A program made the translations under genes and the position numbers. The notes beneath the pieces were generated by a model, which was not told the origin of the DNA, did no database searches, and saw only the letters and a program-made list of their open reading frames with translations. 40,064 bases of DNA from Coprococcus sp. (GTDB lineage Bacteria; Bacillota; Clostridia; Lachnospirales; Lachnospiraceae). Below, piece after piece: positions 17,182-24,291 of the stretch (the stretch's first letter is position 1; each line of letters starts with the position of its first letter). The stretch lies in assembly GCA_016297325.1 (NCBI GenBank), contig JAEDGW010000006.1, forward strand, positions 1 to 40,064, read 5' to 3'.

Positions 17182-17655
17182 ATGGCAACAGCTAAGAAGA
17201 CAGAGGACGTTAAGAAGGTTACTAAGGCTACACCAGCAGCAGCACTTGCTAAGGTAGAAGCAGTTAAGAAGGAAGAGGCAGCTAAGAAGACAGCAGCTCC
17301 TGAAGTAAAGGCAGCACCTGCAAAGAAGGCAGCTCCAGCTAAGAAGGAGGAGGCTAAGGTAGCTCCTGAGGTAAAGGCAGCACCTGCAAAGAAAGCAGCT
17401 CCAGCAAAGAAAGAGGAGACAAAAGCAGCAGCTCCAGCAAAGAAGGCACCTGCAAAGAAGGCAGCTCCAGCTAAGACAACAGAGAAGGTATTTGTTGAGT
17501 TCGCTGGTGGACAGATAGAGATGTCAGCAATCGTTGACAAGGCAAAGGAAGCTATTGGCAAGAAGACAGTTAAGGAATTGAACGTATATTATCAGCCAGA
17601 AACAGGCATGGTATACTATACAGCTGATGGAGAATCAGGTTCTTACAGTCTTTAA
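17182..17655 (+). CDS. Lys/Ala/Pro-rich protein with small C-terminal domain (DUF6465-like)
   Basis: 157 aa in two parts. Residues 1-100 are low-complexity and strongly basic, like histone H1 tails, with a 22-residue unit repeated exactly in frame (39-60 and 61-82) and further AAPAKK copies. Residues 102-157 form a compact domain: VFVEFAGGQIEMSAIVDKA, then KELNVYYQPE and MVYYTAD. I recall this domain as DUF6465 of Clostridia; I am moderately sure. The tail suggests nucleic-acid or polyanion binding, but this is inference. A strong GGAGG precedes the ATG, and the gene has its own terminator. Codons in the tail are strikingly biased (GCA/GCT, AAG), as in highly expressed genes. Confidence 0.85.
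   Translation: MATAKKTEDVKKVTKATPAAALAKVEAVKKEEAAKKTAAPEVKAAPAKKAAPAKKEEAKVAPEVKAAPAKKAAPAKKEETKAAAPAKKAPAKKAAPAKTTEKVFVEFAGGQIEMSAIVDKAKEAIGKKTVKELNVYYQPETGMVYYTADGESGSYSL
17300..17431 (+). repeat. in-frame 66-bp tandem repeat
   Basis: Two near-identical 66-bp units encode the 22-residue repeat beginning APEVKAAPAKK. Shorter AAPAKK units continue downstream to about 17475. The number of units could vary by slippage without breaking the frame. Confidence 0.8.
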
Positions 17656-17678
17656 TCATAGATGTTTGTTTTGAGATG

Positions 17679-17712
17679 GGCTCCCGGTCATGATATGGCC
17701 GGGAGCCTTTGC
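17679..17712 (+). terminator. terminator after the Lys/Ala-rich gene
   Basis: GGCTCCCGG (17679-17687) pairs with CCGGGAGCC (17699-17707), followed by TTTGCG. GC-rich and strong, although the T run is short. Confidence 0.75.
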
Positions 17713-17743
17713 GCGTTTTATGGAACATAACGCGTCAGCGGAA

Positions 17744-17781
17744 TGCGAATGACACCGCATACCGTAGTGCGAATGGCACCG
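17744..17781 (+). repeat. imperfect 24-base tandem repeat
   Basis: TGCGAATGACACCG at 17744-17757 recurs as TGCGAATGGCACCG at 17768-17781. No gene or known RNA element is recognised here. The stretch from 17711 to 17790 otherwise shows nothing I can name. Confidence 0.45.
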
Positions 17782-17810
17782 TAATAAGTTGTTGTATATC
17801 AGGTGCTTTC

Positions 17811-17819
17811 TGTGATAAT
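17811..17819 (+). promoter_or_regulatory. possible hydrolase promoter, extended -10
   Basis: TGTGATAAT is an extended -10 match with a weak TTGTAT about 16 bases upstream. Transcription would start inside the inverted repeat that follows. Confidence 0.35.
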
Positions 17820-17820
17820 A

Positions 17821-17855
17821 TTACTTTGGTTAGAAAAGTCTAACTAAAGTTTTTT
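17821..17855 (+). other. inverted repeat plus T run before the hydrolase start
   Basis: ACTTTGGTTAGA and TCTAACTAAAGT pair (12 bp, one G-U) around AAAG and are followed by TTTTTT, only a few bases before the AGGAGG site of the hydrolase. It reads as an attenuator or as an operator next to the promoter; the sequence does not settle which. Confidence 0.55.
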
Positions 17856-17871
17856 CAGGAGGCGGCCGGAT

Positions 17872-18621
17872 ATGACGATACACGAATATGGAGATAGAAA
17901 TAAACCGCATATACTGCTTATACATGGCATGTGGATGTGCCATGAGATGATGCTCCCCTATGTGGAGAAATTCAGGGAGGATTATCATATAATAGCGCCA
18001 GATCTCACGGGACATGGCGATGATCAGGGAAGTTTTTCCGGGGCGGAGAAGGATGCCTTGGAGATAGGTAAATGGCTTGCAGATCACGGCATCAACAGCC
18101 TTGATCTTGTATTCTCGGCGTCCATGGGATGTGTTGTGGCCATGTATCTTGTCGCTGATAATCCGGGTCTGAATGTCAAGTGTTCAGTTCTTGAGGGCGC
18201 TGCACTGACCAGAATGAAGGGCGTTGAATGGCTTTTCAGGGCGATGATGGGCGGAATGCAGAAGCATCCTGATATGATATCGTCAATGTATTCGTCAGCG
18301 GTGATGGAGGGCGATGTACAGCGTAAGGTAGCAGATGCCATGAGGCGTACAGACAAGGCTGCGCTAAACAGCATGGTACATACATGTAACAGTTTCAGGT
18401 ACGAACAGTGCCTGCTGCCGGCTGATATGCAGAAGAGGCTGTATTTTGAATTTGGAAGCAAGGACTCACACATTGTGTGCCGCAAGCTGATAAACAGATA
18501 TTATCCTGGAGCCGGAATCACGGTCAGGAAGGGATATGGCCACTGCGTGTATATGTTCAAGCATCAGAAAGAATACGGTGATATACTTGGAAGTTATATG
18601 GAGAGAGCAGGAGAGTTATAA
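17872..18621 (+). CDS. alpha/beta hydrolase
   Basis: 249 aa alpha/beta hydrolase without signal peptide. The oxyanion HG is in LLIHGMW (residues 16-22), and PDLTGHGDD follows. The nucleophile elbow is SASMG with Ser84, so the usual first Gly of GxSxG is Ser here. The probable acid lies in GSKDSHI and the catalytic His in KGYGHC. Substrate cannot be told; esterase, thioesterase and lysophospholipase-like activities occur in the family. Translation is served by AGGAGG 10 to 15 bases before the ATG. It has its own leader and terminator and is convergent with amt. Confidence 0.85.
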   Translation: MTIHEYGDRNKPHILLIHGMWMCHEMMLPYVEKFREDYHIIAPDLTGHGDDQGSFSGAEKDALEIGKWLADHGINSLDLVFSASMGCVVAMYLVADNPGLNVKCSVLEGAALTRMKGVEWLFRAMMGGMQKHPDMISSMYSSAVMEGDVQRKVADAMRRTDKAALNSMVHTCNSFRYEQCLLPADMQKRLYFEFGSKDSHIVCRKLINRYYPGAGITVRKGYGHCVYMFKHQKEYGDILGSYMERAGEL

Positions 18622-18622
18622 A

Positions 18623-18675
18623 AAACAAACCATGATATATACGATCATACAAGATGTATATATCATGGTTTGTTT
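18623..18675. terminator. bidirectional terminator, hydrolase / amt
   Basis: A perfect 20-bp inverted repeat (18623-18642 with 18656-18675) has a 13-base loop. AAACAAAC at one end and GTTTGTTT at the other give T-rich tails on both strands, between two convergent genes. Confidence 0.85.
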
Positions 18676-18728
18676 CTATATGTATACTTATCAGATTGTT
18701 TATCCAGATAGTTTTTTCAGAATATTTA

Positions 18729-19994
18729 TTACTTTGTTGTTACGAAATCTGCATAAGCGGTTGGAAGACCGTGCTCTGTAGGATCAAGACCCTTGATCTC
18801 TTCCTCCTCAGATACACGAAGTCCTACAGTCTTCTTTATTATAAGGAATACGATGGTGATCGTAACTGCTGTCCATGCTGCAACTGCTGCAAAACCGAGT
18901 AACTGGATGAGAAGTGGATGTATACCGCCACCGTAGAACAGACCGTTAAGTGTGTCATTTCCAGGAACGGATGTTGTTGAGAAGAGACCAACTGCGATTG
19001 TTCCCCAGATACCATTTACACCGTGAACTGCTACAGCACCTACTGGATCATCAACATGTAATGCGTGATCACAGAGCCATACGCCGAATACTACGAGAAG
19101 TCCGGCTACGATACCGATGATGGCTGCACCTAAAGCATCGACTGTATCACAAGGAGCTGTGATTGCTACAAGACCTGCAAGTGAAGCGTTCAGACACATT
19201 GACACATCAGGCTTGCCATACTTGATCCATGTGAAGATCATACATGAAACTGTTGCAAGTGCGGGAGCGATCGTAGTTGTGAGGAAGATAGATCCTAACT
19301 GCTCAACAGATGTTGCTGCGGCACCGTTGAATCCGTACCAGCCGAACCACAGGATGAACACACCGAGTGCACCGAGTGGAAGGTTGTGACCTGGGAATGT
19401 ATGTACCTTTACGACCTTTCCAGCCTCATTCTTCTTGAACTTTCCGATACGAGGTCCAAGTAATGCAGCACCGATCAGAGCTGAGATACCACCTACCATG
19501 TGGATCGCACATGAACCGGCGAAGTCGTGGAAGCCGAGCTTTACAAGCCAGCCGCCTGGATTCCAGATCCAGTGAGCCTCGATAGGATAGATCAGCAGTG
19601 AGATGATCGCTGAATATATACAGTAGGATGAGAATTTTGTTCTCTCTGCCATAGCTCCTGATACGATGGTAGCTGCTGTTGCACAGAATACCAGGTTGAA
19701 CACGAAGCTTGACCAGTCATAATTGTCAAAGTGAAGGAACAGATCCAGGGAAGGTTTTCCGATGAAACCTCCGAGTGCCCAATCACTGCTTCCGATGAGA
19801 AGTGATGAACCAAGGATCATGAATGATACTGTACCAAGACAGAAATCCATGAGATTCTTCATTATAATATTTCCGGCATTCTTTGCTCTTGTGAAACCGG
19901 CCTCAACCATTGCAAATCCGGCCTGCATCCAGAATACCAGTGCGGCTCCGACAAGGAACCATACTCCAAAAACAATTGTACTTACGTCTTCCAT
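18729..19994 (-). CDS. amt: ammonium transporter
   Basis: 421 aa Amt/MEP/Rh channel in the cytoplasmic membrane, with about 11 hydrophobic helices. Recognised segments are FWMQAGFAMVEAGFTRAKN, NPGGW, the first pore histidine in CAIHMVGG, LWFGWYGFNG, and the second in VAVHGVNGIWG. The start at 19994 is chosen because AGGAGG (minus strand, about 20002-20007) then has a 7-base spacer; another ATG at 20000 touches the site, and the frame is open far upstream across the leader. Its partner glnK lies nearby on the same strand, but with the araC gene between them. The leader contains a terminator. Confidence 0.95.
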   Translation of the reverse strand: MEDVSTIVFGVWFLVGAALVFWMQAGFAMVEAGFTRAKNAGNIIMKNLMDFCLGTVSFMILGSSLLIGSSDWALGGFIGKPSLDLFLHFDNYDWSSFVFNLVFCATAATIVSGAMAERTKFSSYCIYSAIISLLIYPIEAHWIWNPGGWLVKLGFHDFAGSCAIHMVGGISALIGAALLGPRIGKFKKNEAGKVVKVHTFPGHNLPLGALGVFILWFGWYGFNGAAATSVEQLGSIFLTTTIAPALATVSCMIFTWIKYGKPDVSMCLNASLAGLVAITAPCDTVDALGAAIIGIVAGLLVVFGVWLCDHALHVDDPVGAVAVHGVNGIWGTIAVGLFSTTSVPGNDTLNGLFYGGGIHPLLIQLLGFAAVAAWTAVTITIVFLIIKKTVGLRVSEEEEIKGLDPTEHGLPTAYADFVTTK

Positions 19995-20073
19995 AATCAT
20001 TCCTCCTTTTAATACACTTAGCAGATGATGCGGTGTGTCAATGTACCGTCTGCATTTTATAGTTGTGGAAGCC

Positions 20074-20149
20074 ATCGGATATAAAAAAAGGATGCATCCC
20101 ACCGGGAATATTCCCGACAAAACACATCCTTGTGTACATAATATCCGAT
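20074..20149 (-). terminator. amt leader: terminator inside a larger inverted repeat
   Basis: On the minus strand AGGATG (rc of 20125-20130) pairs with CATCCT (rc of 20089-20094), enclosing the self-complementary CGGGAATATTCCCG (20103-20116) and ending in seven T. An outer pair, ATCGGATAT at 20074-20082 and ATATCCGAT at 20141-20149, flanks the whole and would compete with termination. This is an attenuator-like layout about 80 bases before amt. Confidence 0.7.
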
Positions 20150-20156
20150 TGTACGT

Positions 20157-20185
20157 CACTGAGATATGTCTGATACATCTCAGTG
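20157..20185 (-). other. hairpin upstream in the amt leader
   Basis: CACTGAGAT and ATCTCAGTG form a 9-bp stem with about 11 bases between. It lies just before the terminator in the direction of amt transcription and may belong to a sensing structure. The amt promoter is not clear; a TATACT on the minus strand near 20215 is a candidate. The gap 20001-20346 holds only these leader elements and the araC upstream region. Confidence 0.5.
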
Positions 20186-20346
20186 CCACACCTCAATTAC
20201 TAACTTGGGTTGAGTATAGTATTGAGATATGGTAAAATATTGAATAAATCGGACATGGATTTGTATACCTTATTTTATTTACTGACAGATTAATAATATA
20301 AAGTTTACAAACGATATTACGTTGAAAAATAAAATGGAGATGGGCT

Positions 20347-21111
20347 ATGGAGGGTCAGATTTTATTAAATGTTTATTTCTGTGACGAATTAAAGCACAGG
20401 ATCCTGGAGAAAAATGGAATAAGTATGGAGCTTGTGGCCGGATGCTGCTTTAAGGGGCTTGTGCTTGTGCCCCAGGAGAGATGGGGCATATGTGTTGTAT
20501 TCCAGGATGGAGGGCAGCGGGTGATAAGACTCCAGGACATTGACAAGGCTTATACCCTTGAAGACAAATGCAGTTTCCTGCTGATACAGCCGGACCCCGG
20601 TATCAGATGTGGTGCTGTCATGGATATGCTTTATAGTGATGCAGGGCATATAGTAGATGAAAGCATGCAGCATGGCTACCCGGATATAACGGCTGAGGGA
20701 TTGCTGGATAGGGCAGCGCAGATAGTAGGAGGTGATGATGCAATATGGCTTTCGGAAAGCAGGGTGGAACGGAAAGTTCGTATGATGGCTGAAAACATAT
20801 ATATAAGTAAAGGTCACGTGAGAGTTGAAGATATTGCAGAAGCGGCTGGCGTGTCAGTGCGCCATGTTCACAGACTGTTTACAGGTGAACTTGGTATTGG
20901 TCCGAAGGAATTTGCCAGGAGAGTCAGGATCAGGAATGCTGCCATAAGGGTGATGACAGATCCTTGTAAAAACATGTCAGACTATATGGAAGGTCTGGGT
21001 TATTCAGATCAAGCGCATTTCCAGAGAGAATTTAAGTGGTATATGGGGATGACGCCGGGAAAATTTAAGCGTGTGATGAGAAATTTAAAACAGCCGGGGG
21101 ATCACGAATGA
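20347..21111 (+). CDS. AraC family transcriptional regulator
   Basis: 254 aa. Residues about 155-250 form the double helix-turn-helix: VEDIAEAAGVSVRHVHRLF, then the second with MSDYMEGLGYSDQAHFQREF and the closing GMTPGKFKR. The N-terminal 130 residues are a presumed ligand or protein-binding domain that I do not recognise (possibly DUF6597-like). It is divergent from amt, sharing the upstream region, and convergent with glnK, so control of nitrogen genes is a reasonable guess. GGAGATGG precedes the ATG. Its stop codon lies inside the glnK terminator hairpin. Confidence 0.85.
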   Translation: MEGQILLNVYFCDELKHRILEKNGISMELVAGCCFKGLVLVPQERWGICVVFQDGGQRVIRLQDIDKAYTLEDKCSFLLIQPDPGIRCGAVMDMLYSDAGHIVDESMQHGYPDITAEGLLDRAAQIVGGDDAIWLSESRVERKVRMMAENIYISKGHVRVEDIAEAAGVSVRHVHRLFTGELGIGPKEFARRVRIRNAAIRVMTDPCKNMSDYMEGLGYSDQAHFQREFKWYMGMTPGKFKRVMRNLKQPGDHE

Positions 21112-21122
21112 TCCTCCGGCTG
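21091..21122 (-). terminator. glnK terminator (overlaps the araC stop)
   Basis: A 14-bp stem (21091-21104 with 21109-21122, one G-U pair) has a tetraloop. On the minus strand it is followed by TTTTAAATTT, so it ends glnK transcription; on the plus strand there is no T run. Confidence 0.75.
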
Positions 21123-21164
21123 CCAAGTTAGAAAAAGGAATGATACTGGATACCTTAATTAATA

Positions 21165-21503
21165 TTAGAGAGCTGTCTCTCCACGCTCTCCAGTACGGAT
21201 ACGTACAACGTCTGCGACATCGTATACGAAGATCTTGCCGTCACCGATCTTGCCGGTTGAGATCCTCTCGCATACCTTGAAGATGATCTTGTCTGCCACG
21301 TCGTCTGCGGCTATTGTCTCTATCTTAACCTTAGGAATAAGATTTACCACATACTCGCTGCCTCTGTAAGTTGTTTTATATCCCTTCTGATTACCATAAC
21401 CCATGATATTTGAAACCATGGCACCTGTTGATTCACACTCGTCAAGTATTGATTTCACGTCATCAAGCTTCTCTGAACGAACTACAATTTCAAGTTTCTT
21501 CAT
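21165..21503 (-). CDS. glnK: P-II nitrogen regulatory protein
   Basis: 112 aa, the family size. A trimeric signal protein that binds ATP/ADP and 2-oxoglutarate and usually blocks Amt by inserting its T-loop. The T-loop keeps Tyr46 (TTYRG) and Tyr51 (SEYVV), the usual modification site, and the C-terminal signature reads GKIGDGKIFVYDVADVVRIRTGERG. GGAGG lies 10 or so bases before the ATG on the minus strand. The araC gene separates it from amt, so the two nitrogen genes are probably separate transcripts. GlnB is the alternative name; vicinity to amt favours GlnK. Confidence 0.95.
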   Translation of the reverse strand: MKKLEIVVRSEKLDDVKSILDECESTGAMVSNIMGYGNQKGYKTTYRGSEYVVNLIPKVKIETIAADDVADKIIFKVCERISTGKIGDGKIFVYDVADVVRIRTGERGETAL

Positions 21504-21544
21504 ATTACAGTCCTCCTTTATTCCCTTTGGATTTGTTTGAACAG

Positions 21545-21587
21545 ATTATAGCATAGCCAAAATATCAATTCTATAGCATTGGCCAAA
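21545..21587 (-). promoter_or_regulatory. glnK promoter with direct repeat
   Basis: On the minus strand TGCTATAAT is an extended -10 about 40 bases before glnK. The string TATAGCAT-GCCAAA (plus strand) occurs at 21547-21561 and again as TATAGCATTGGCCAAA at 21572-21587, 25 bases away. The second copy could be a regulator half-site or a second -10-like element. Between 21590 and 21710 I see nothing I can name. Confidence 0.45.
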
Positions 21588-21712
21588 TGCAGAAATATTA
21601 AAACGATTCTAAAGGGGTGGACTTCAAAGATGTAGAAATACAGAGGGATTTACTTTATTTTATTAAGTCGCTTGAGATGGAATAGTTTACATAAATTTCA
21701 TAATTCAATTTG

Positions 21713-21742
21713 TTGGTAAAAGGCCTACAGATATGGTATTAT
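21713..21742 (+). promoter_or_regulatory. clpX promoter
   Basis: TTGGTA (21713-21718), an 18-base spacer and TATTAT (21737-21742) preceded by TGG, an extended -10. No CtsR-like heptad repeat is visible. Confidence 0.55.
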
Positions 21743-21819
21743 ATCCAAAAAGTATATTTTGTGCTGGGGCATGAATGTATACGGCATTGATAATTGAAAT
21801 TGGAGGATAAACAGAAGCT

Positions 21820-23292
21820 ATGGCAGAAAATTACGATGATATAGATAAGAACGTGCCAGATGTGGCTGACACAGATGGCAAGGGTGAAGATGACAAGGAT
21901 AAGGACGATGAGTACGAGAAATACTGCTATCTGTGCAGGAGACCTGAGAGTGTGGCAGGAAAGCTGATACATATGCCGGGAGATATAAATATCTGTGCGG
22001 ACTGTATGCAGAGATCATTTGACAGCTTTAACAATTCAGGATTTGGCAACATGCCGGGACTTGGCAATATGCAGTTTATCGATCTGACGAATATGCCGTT
22101 TGGCAATATCGATATGTCAAAGTTCAAGGCTCAGAATGACGTTCCGAAGTCACAGAAAGTTAAGAAGAAAGCACCGAAGGAGAAGAAGGCGGAGGCTGAG
22201 CTTTCACTTAAGAACATACCTGCACCACATAAGATAAAGGCTATGCTGGATGAATATGTTGTGGGACAGGAGTATGCAAAGAAGGTCATATCCGTGGCTG
22301 TGTACAATCACTACAAGAGGGTGCTCACAGATACCATGGATGACATAGAGATAGAGAAGTCGAATATGCTCATGGTTGGACCTACTGGATGTGGTAAGAC
22401 TTACATAGTAAAGACTATAGCCAGACTGCTCCAGGTACCTCTTGCCATAACCGATGCGACAACACTCACTGAGGCCGGATATATAGGTGATGATGTAGAG
22501 AGCGTACTTTCAAAGCTCCTTGCCGCAGCGGATAACGATGTCGAGAAGGCAGAGCGTGGAATCGTATTTATAGATGAGATAGACAAGATCGCAAAGAAGC
22601 AGAACAGCAACAGCAGGGATGTCAGCGGTGAGTCAGTTCAGCAGGGACTTCTTAAGCTGCTTGAGGGAGCTGATGTGGAGGTTCCTGTCGGCGCTGGCAG
22701 CAAGAATGCCATGGTGCCTATGACGACCATCAACACCAGAAATATCCTGTTCATCTGTGGCGGTGCCTTCCCAGATCTGGAGAACATAATCAAGCAGAGG
22801 ATCAGCAAGCAGGCGTCCATGGGATTTAAGGCAGAGCTCAAGGATCAATATGATGATGATCCTAACCTGCTCAGACAGGTGACTACAGAGGATCTCAGAG
22901 ATTTTGGAATGATACCTGAGTTTCTTGGAAGACTTCCGGTTCTCTTCACTCTGGATGCACTCGATAAGGATATGTATATCAAGATTTTAAAGGAGCCAAA
23001 GAACGCCATACTCAAGCAGTATAAAAAGCTTCTGGCACTTGATGAGGTTGATCTCAGATTTGACGATACGGCTTACGAGGCGATAGCTGAGGAGGCTGTG
23101 AAGCGCAAGACCGGAGCCAGAGCACTGCGTGCGATCATCGAGAAGTTTATGCTTGATATAATGTATCAGATACCTAGGGATGACACCATAGGAAGAGTTA
23201 CGATAACCGGAGACTACATCAGGGGCAAGGGAAGCCCGATCATCGAGCTCAGAGGAACCCCGGCTCTTGAGGATTCAGAATCAGAAAAATAA
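21820..23292 (+). CDS. clpX: ATP-dependent protease ATPase subunit ClpX
   Basis: 490 aa hexameric AAA+ unfoldase that feeds ClpP. The zinc domain has Cys36, Cys39, Cys59 and Cys62. Walker A is GPTGCGKT (187-194), Walker B IVFIDEIDKIAKK, and the sensor and C-terminal ClpX wording (KRKTGARALRAIIE) is present. It is about 70 residues longer than the usual 420: an acidic N-terminal stretch of some 30 residues precedes the zinc domain, and a long Asn/Gly/Met then Lys-rich linker (72-128) joins it to the AAA+ part. GGAGG precedes the ATG. clpP and tig are not adjacent. Confidence 0.96.
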   Translation: MAENYDDIDKNVPDVADTDGKGEDDKDKDDEYEKYCYLCRRPESVAGKLIHMPGDINICADCMQRSFDSFNNSGFGNMPGLGNMQFIDLTNMPFGNIDMSKFKAQNDVPKSQKVKKKAPKEKKAEAELSLKNIPAPHKIKAMLDEYVVGQEYAKKVISVAVYNHYKRVLTDTMDDIEIEKSNMLMVGPTGCGKTYIVKTIARLLQVPLAITDATTLTEAGYIGDDVESVLSKLLAAADNDVEKAERGIVFIDEIDKIAKKQNSNSRDVSGESVQQGLLKLLEGADVEVPVGAGSKNAMVPMTTINTRNILFICGGAFPDLENIIKQRISKQASMGFKAELKDQYDDDPNLLRQVTTEDLRDFGMIPEFLGRLPVLFTLDALDKDMYIKILKEPKNAILKQYKKLLALDEVDLRFDDTAYEAIAEEAVKRKTGARALRAIIEKFMLDIMYQIPRDDTIGRVTITGDYIRGKGSPIIELRGTPALEDSESEK

Positions 23293-23317
23293 GTTGGAAA
23301 TAAGCACAACAAAATAC

Positions 23318-23346
23318 TTGATAATATTTTATCAATATGATAGAAT
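23318..23346 (+). promoter_or_regulatory. mntP promoter
   Basis: TTGATA (23318-23323), a 17-base spacer and TAGAAT (23341-23346), preceded by TGA as an extended -10. Transcription would begin close to 23353, a few bases before the riboswitch. Confidence 0.75.
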
Positions 23347-23357
23347 AGCCACGTTCA

Positions 23358-23490
23358 TTAAGGGAGTAGTCAGCATGTAAGTCTATACAGAGTCATATGA
23401 GGCTTATATGTTGTGATATCAACATAATGATCCGATGTGTGCGTGGTTATATATGACTGCCGGTATACGGATCTGGTATTACTGTAGATG
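23358..23490 (+). promoter_or_regulatory. Mn2+ riboswitch (yybP-ykoY type)
   Basis: AGGGAGTAG near the 5' end and ATCAACATAATGATCCG further on match the two conserved loops of the yybP-ykoY aptamer, and GACTGCCGG-TATACGG-TCTGGTATTACTG follows. It is placed between a promoter and a terminator upstream of mntP, a known target. Mn2+ binding should prevent termination and raise exporter expression. It fills the 309-base gap between clpX and mntP. Confidence 0.85.
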
Positions 23491-23492
23491 AT

Positions 23493-23537
23493 GAGACTTT
23501 CTGGACAGCTTTTTAGCTGCCCGGAAGGTCTCTTTTT
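23493..23537 (+). terminator. terminator controlled by the Mn2+ riboswitch
   Basis: An 18-bp stem (23493-23510 with 23515-23532, three G-U pairs) has a TTTT loop and a TTTTT tail, ending 65 bases before mntP. Confidence 0.85.
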
Positions 23538-23601
23538 AGTTTTACAGACATTCCGCGAAACGATGATCTTTATAAAATGAAAAAGGATAGGAGTAGACTG
23601 T

Positions 23602-24168
23602 ATGAGTATTTTGGAGTTATTTTTACTGGCCGTAGGACTGTCTATGGACGCATTTGCCGTATCGATATGTAAGGGACTGTCGCTCAGGGATATCAAATTA
23701 AAACACATGATGATAGCCGGGGCCTGGTTCGGAGGATTTCAGGCTCTTATGCCGACAGCCGGATACATTCTTGGAAGCTTTTTTGCGGATCTTGTAAGCA
23801 AATGGTCACATTGGATAGCATTTGTCCTCCTTGCTTTTATAGGAGGCAACATGATAAAGGAATCATTTGGCGAGGACGAGGATGTTGATCCGAACATGGG
23901 AGTGAAAGTGATGTTTCTTCTGGCTGTGGCAACAAGTATAGATGCCCTGGCGGTCGGCGTGTCATTTGCGTTTTTGAAGCTGTCTACTTTATATATCATA
24001 CTTGCAGTGTTGTTTATCGGATGCATAACTTTTATATTCTCAGCCGTTGGAGTGAAGATAGGAAGCATATTTGGAACAAAGTACAAATCAAAGGCCGAGC
24101 TTGTCGGAGGAATAATCCTTATACTCATAGGAATAAAGGTAGTGCTGGATGGCCTTGGAATCCTGTAG
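23602..24168 (+). CDS. mntP: manganese efflux pump MntP
   Basis: 188 aa, six predicted membrane helices in two similar halves. It exports Mn2+. The repeated acidic helix motifs are GLSMDAFAVS in the first half and TSIDALAVG in the second, with Gly-rich helix ends (GGNMIKESFGED loop between). This matches the DUF204/MntP family closely. AGGATAGGAG precedes the ATG. Control by the upstream Mn2+ riboswitch supports the assignment. It seems to be a single-gene unit, although no strong terminator follows. Confidence 0.95.
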   Translation: MSILELFLLAVGLSMDAFAVSICKGLSLRDIKLKHMMIAGAWFGGFQALMPTAGYILGSFFADLVSKWSHWIAFVLLAFIGGNMIKESFGEDEDVDPNMGVKVMFLLAVATSIDALAVGVSFAFLKLSTLYIILAVLFIGCITFIFSAVGVKIGSIFGTKYKSKAELVGGIILILIGIKVVLDGLGIL

Positions 24169-24200
24169 ACAATCGTGGCGTTTTGGCATACAATAGGGAA

Positions 24201-24250
24201 AGCACGCTGATGCGTGGCCGGTCATCAGGCTGCGGCTGGTGACATATAAT
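24201..24250 (+). repeat. dispersed hairpin repeat, copy 3
   Basis: CACGC-TGAT-GCGTG (24203-24216) and GTCATCAG with CTGGTGAC (24221-24228 with 24236-24243) form two hairpins, followed by CATATAAT (24243-24250) and AAGGAAGG. The first 14 bases are identical to positions 1-14. The closing TATAAT could act as a -10 box for the downstream lipoprotein gene. Confidence 0.6.
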
Positions 24251-24291
24251 TAAGGAAGGTATGTCAGGAAACGTAGAAAAGGAGAGTATAC

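Noticed and set aside
17821..17855. DtxR/IdeR-type iron operator
   Set aside because: The arms TTAG-type look similar, but a 4-base loop separates them where such operators have overlapping half-sites, and the gene has no iron link.
20074..20200. ANTAR-type antitermination RNA in the amt leader
   Set aside because: Two adjacent hexaloop hairpins with A at loop position 1 and G at position 4 could not be drawn; the loops have other sizes and bases.
20150..20200. Sigma-54 promoter for amt (TGGCAC on the minus strand)
   Set aside because: The -12 element lacks the GC at the required spacing.
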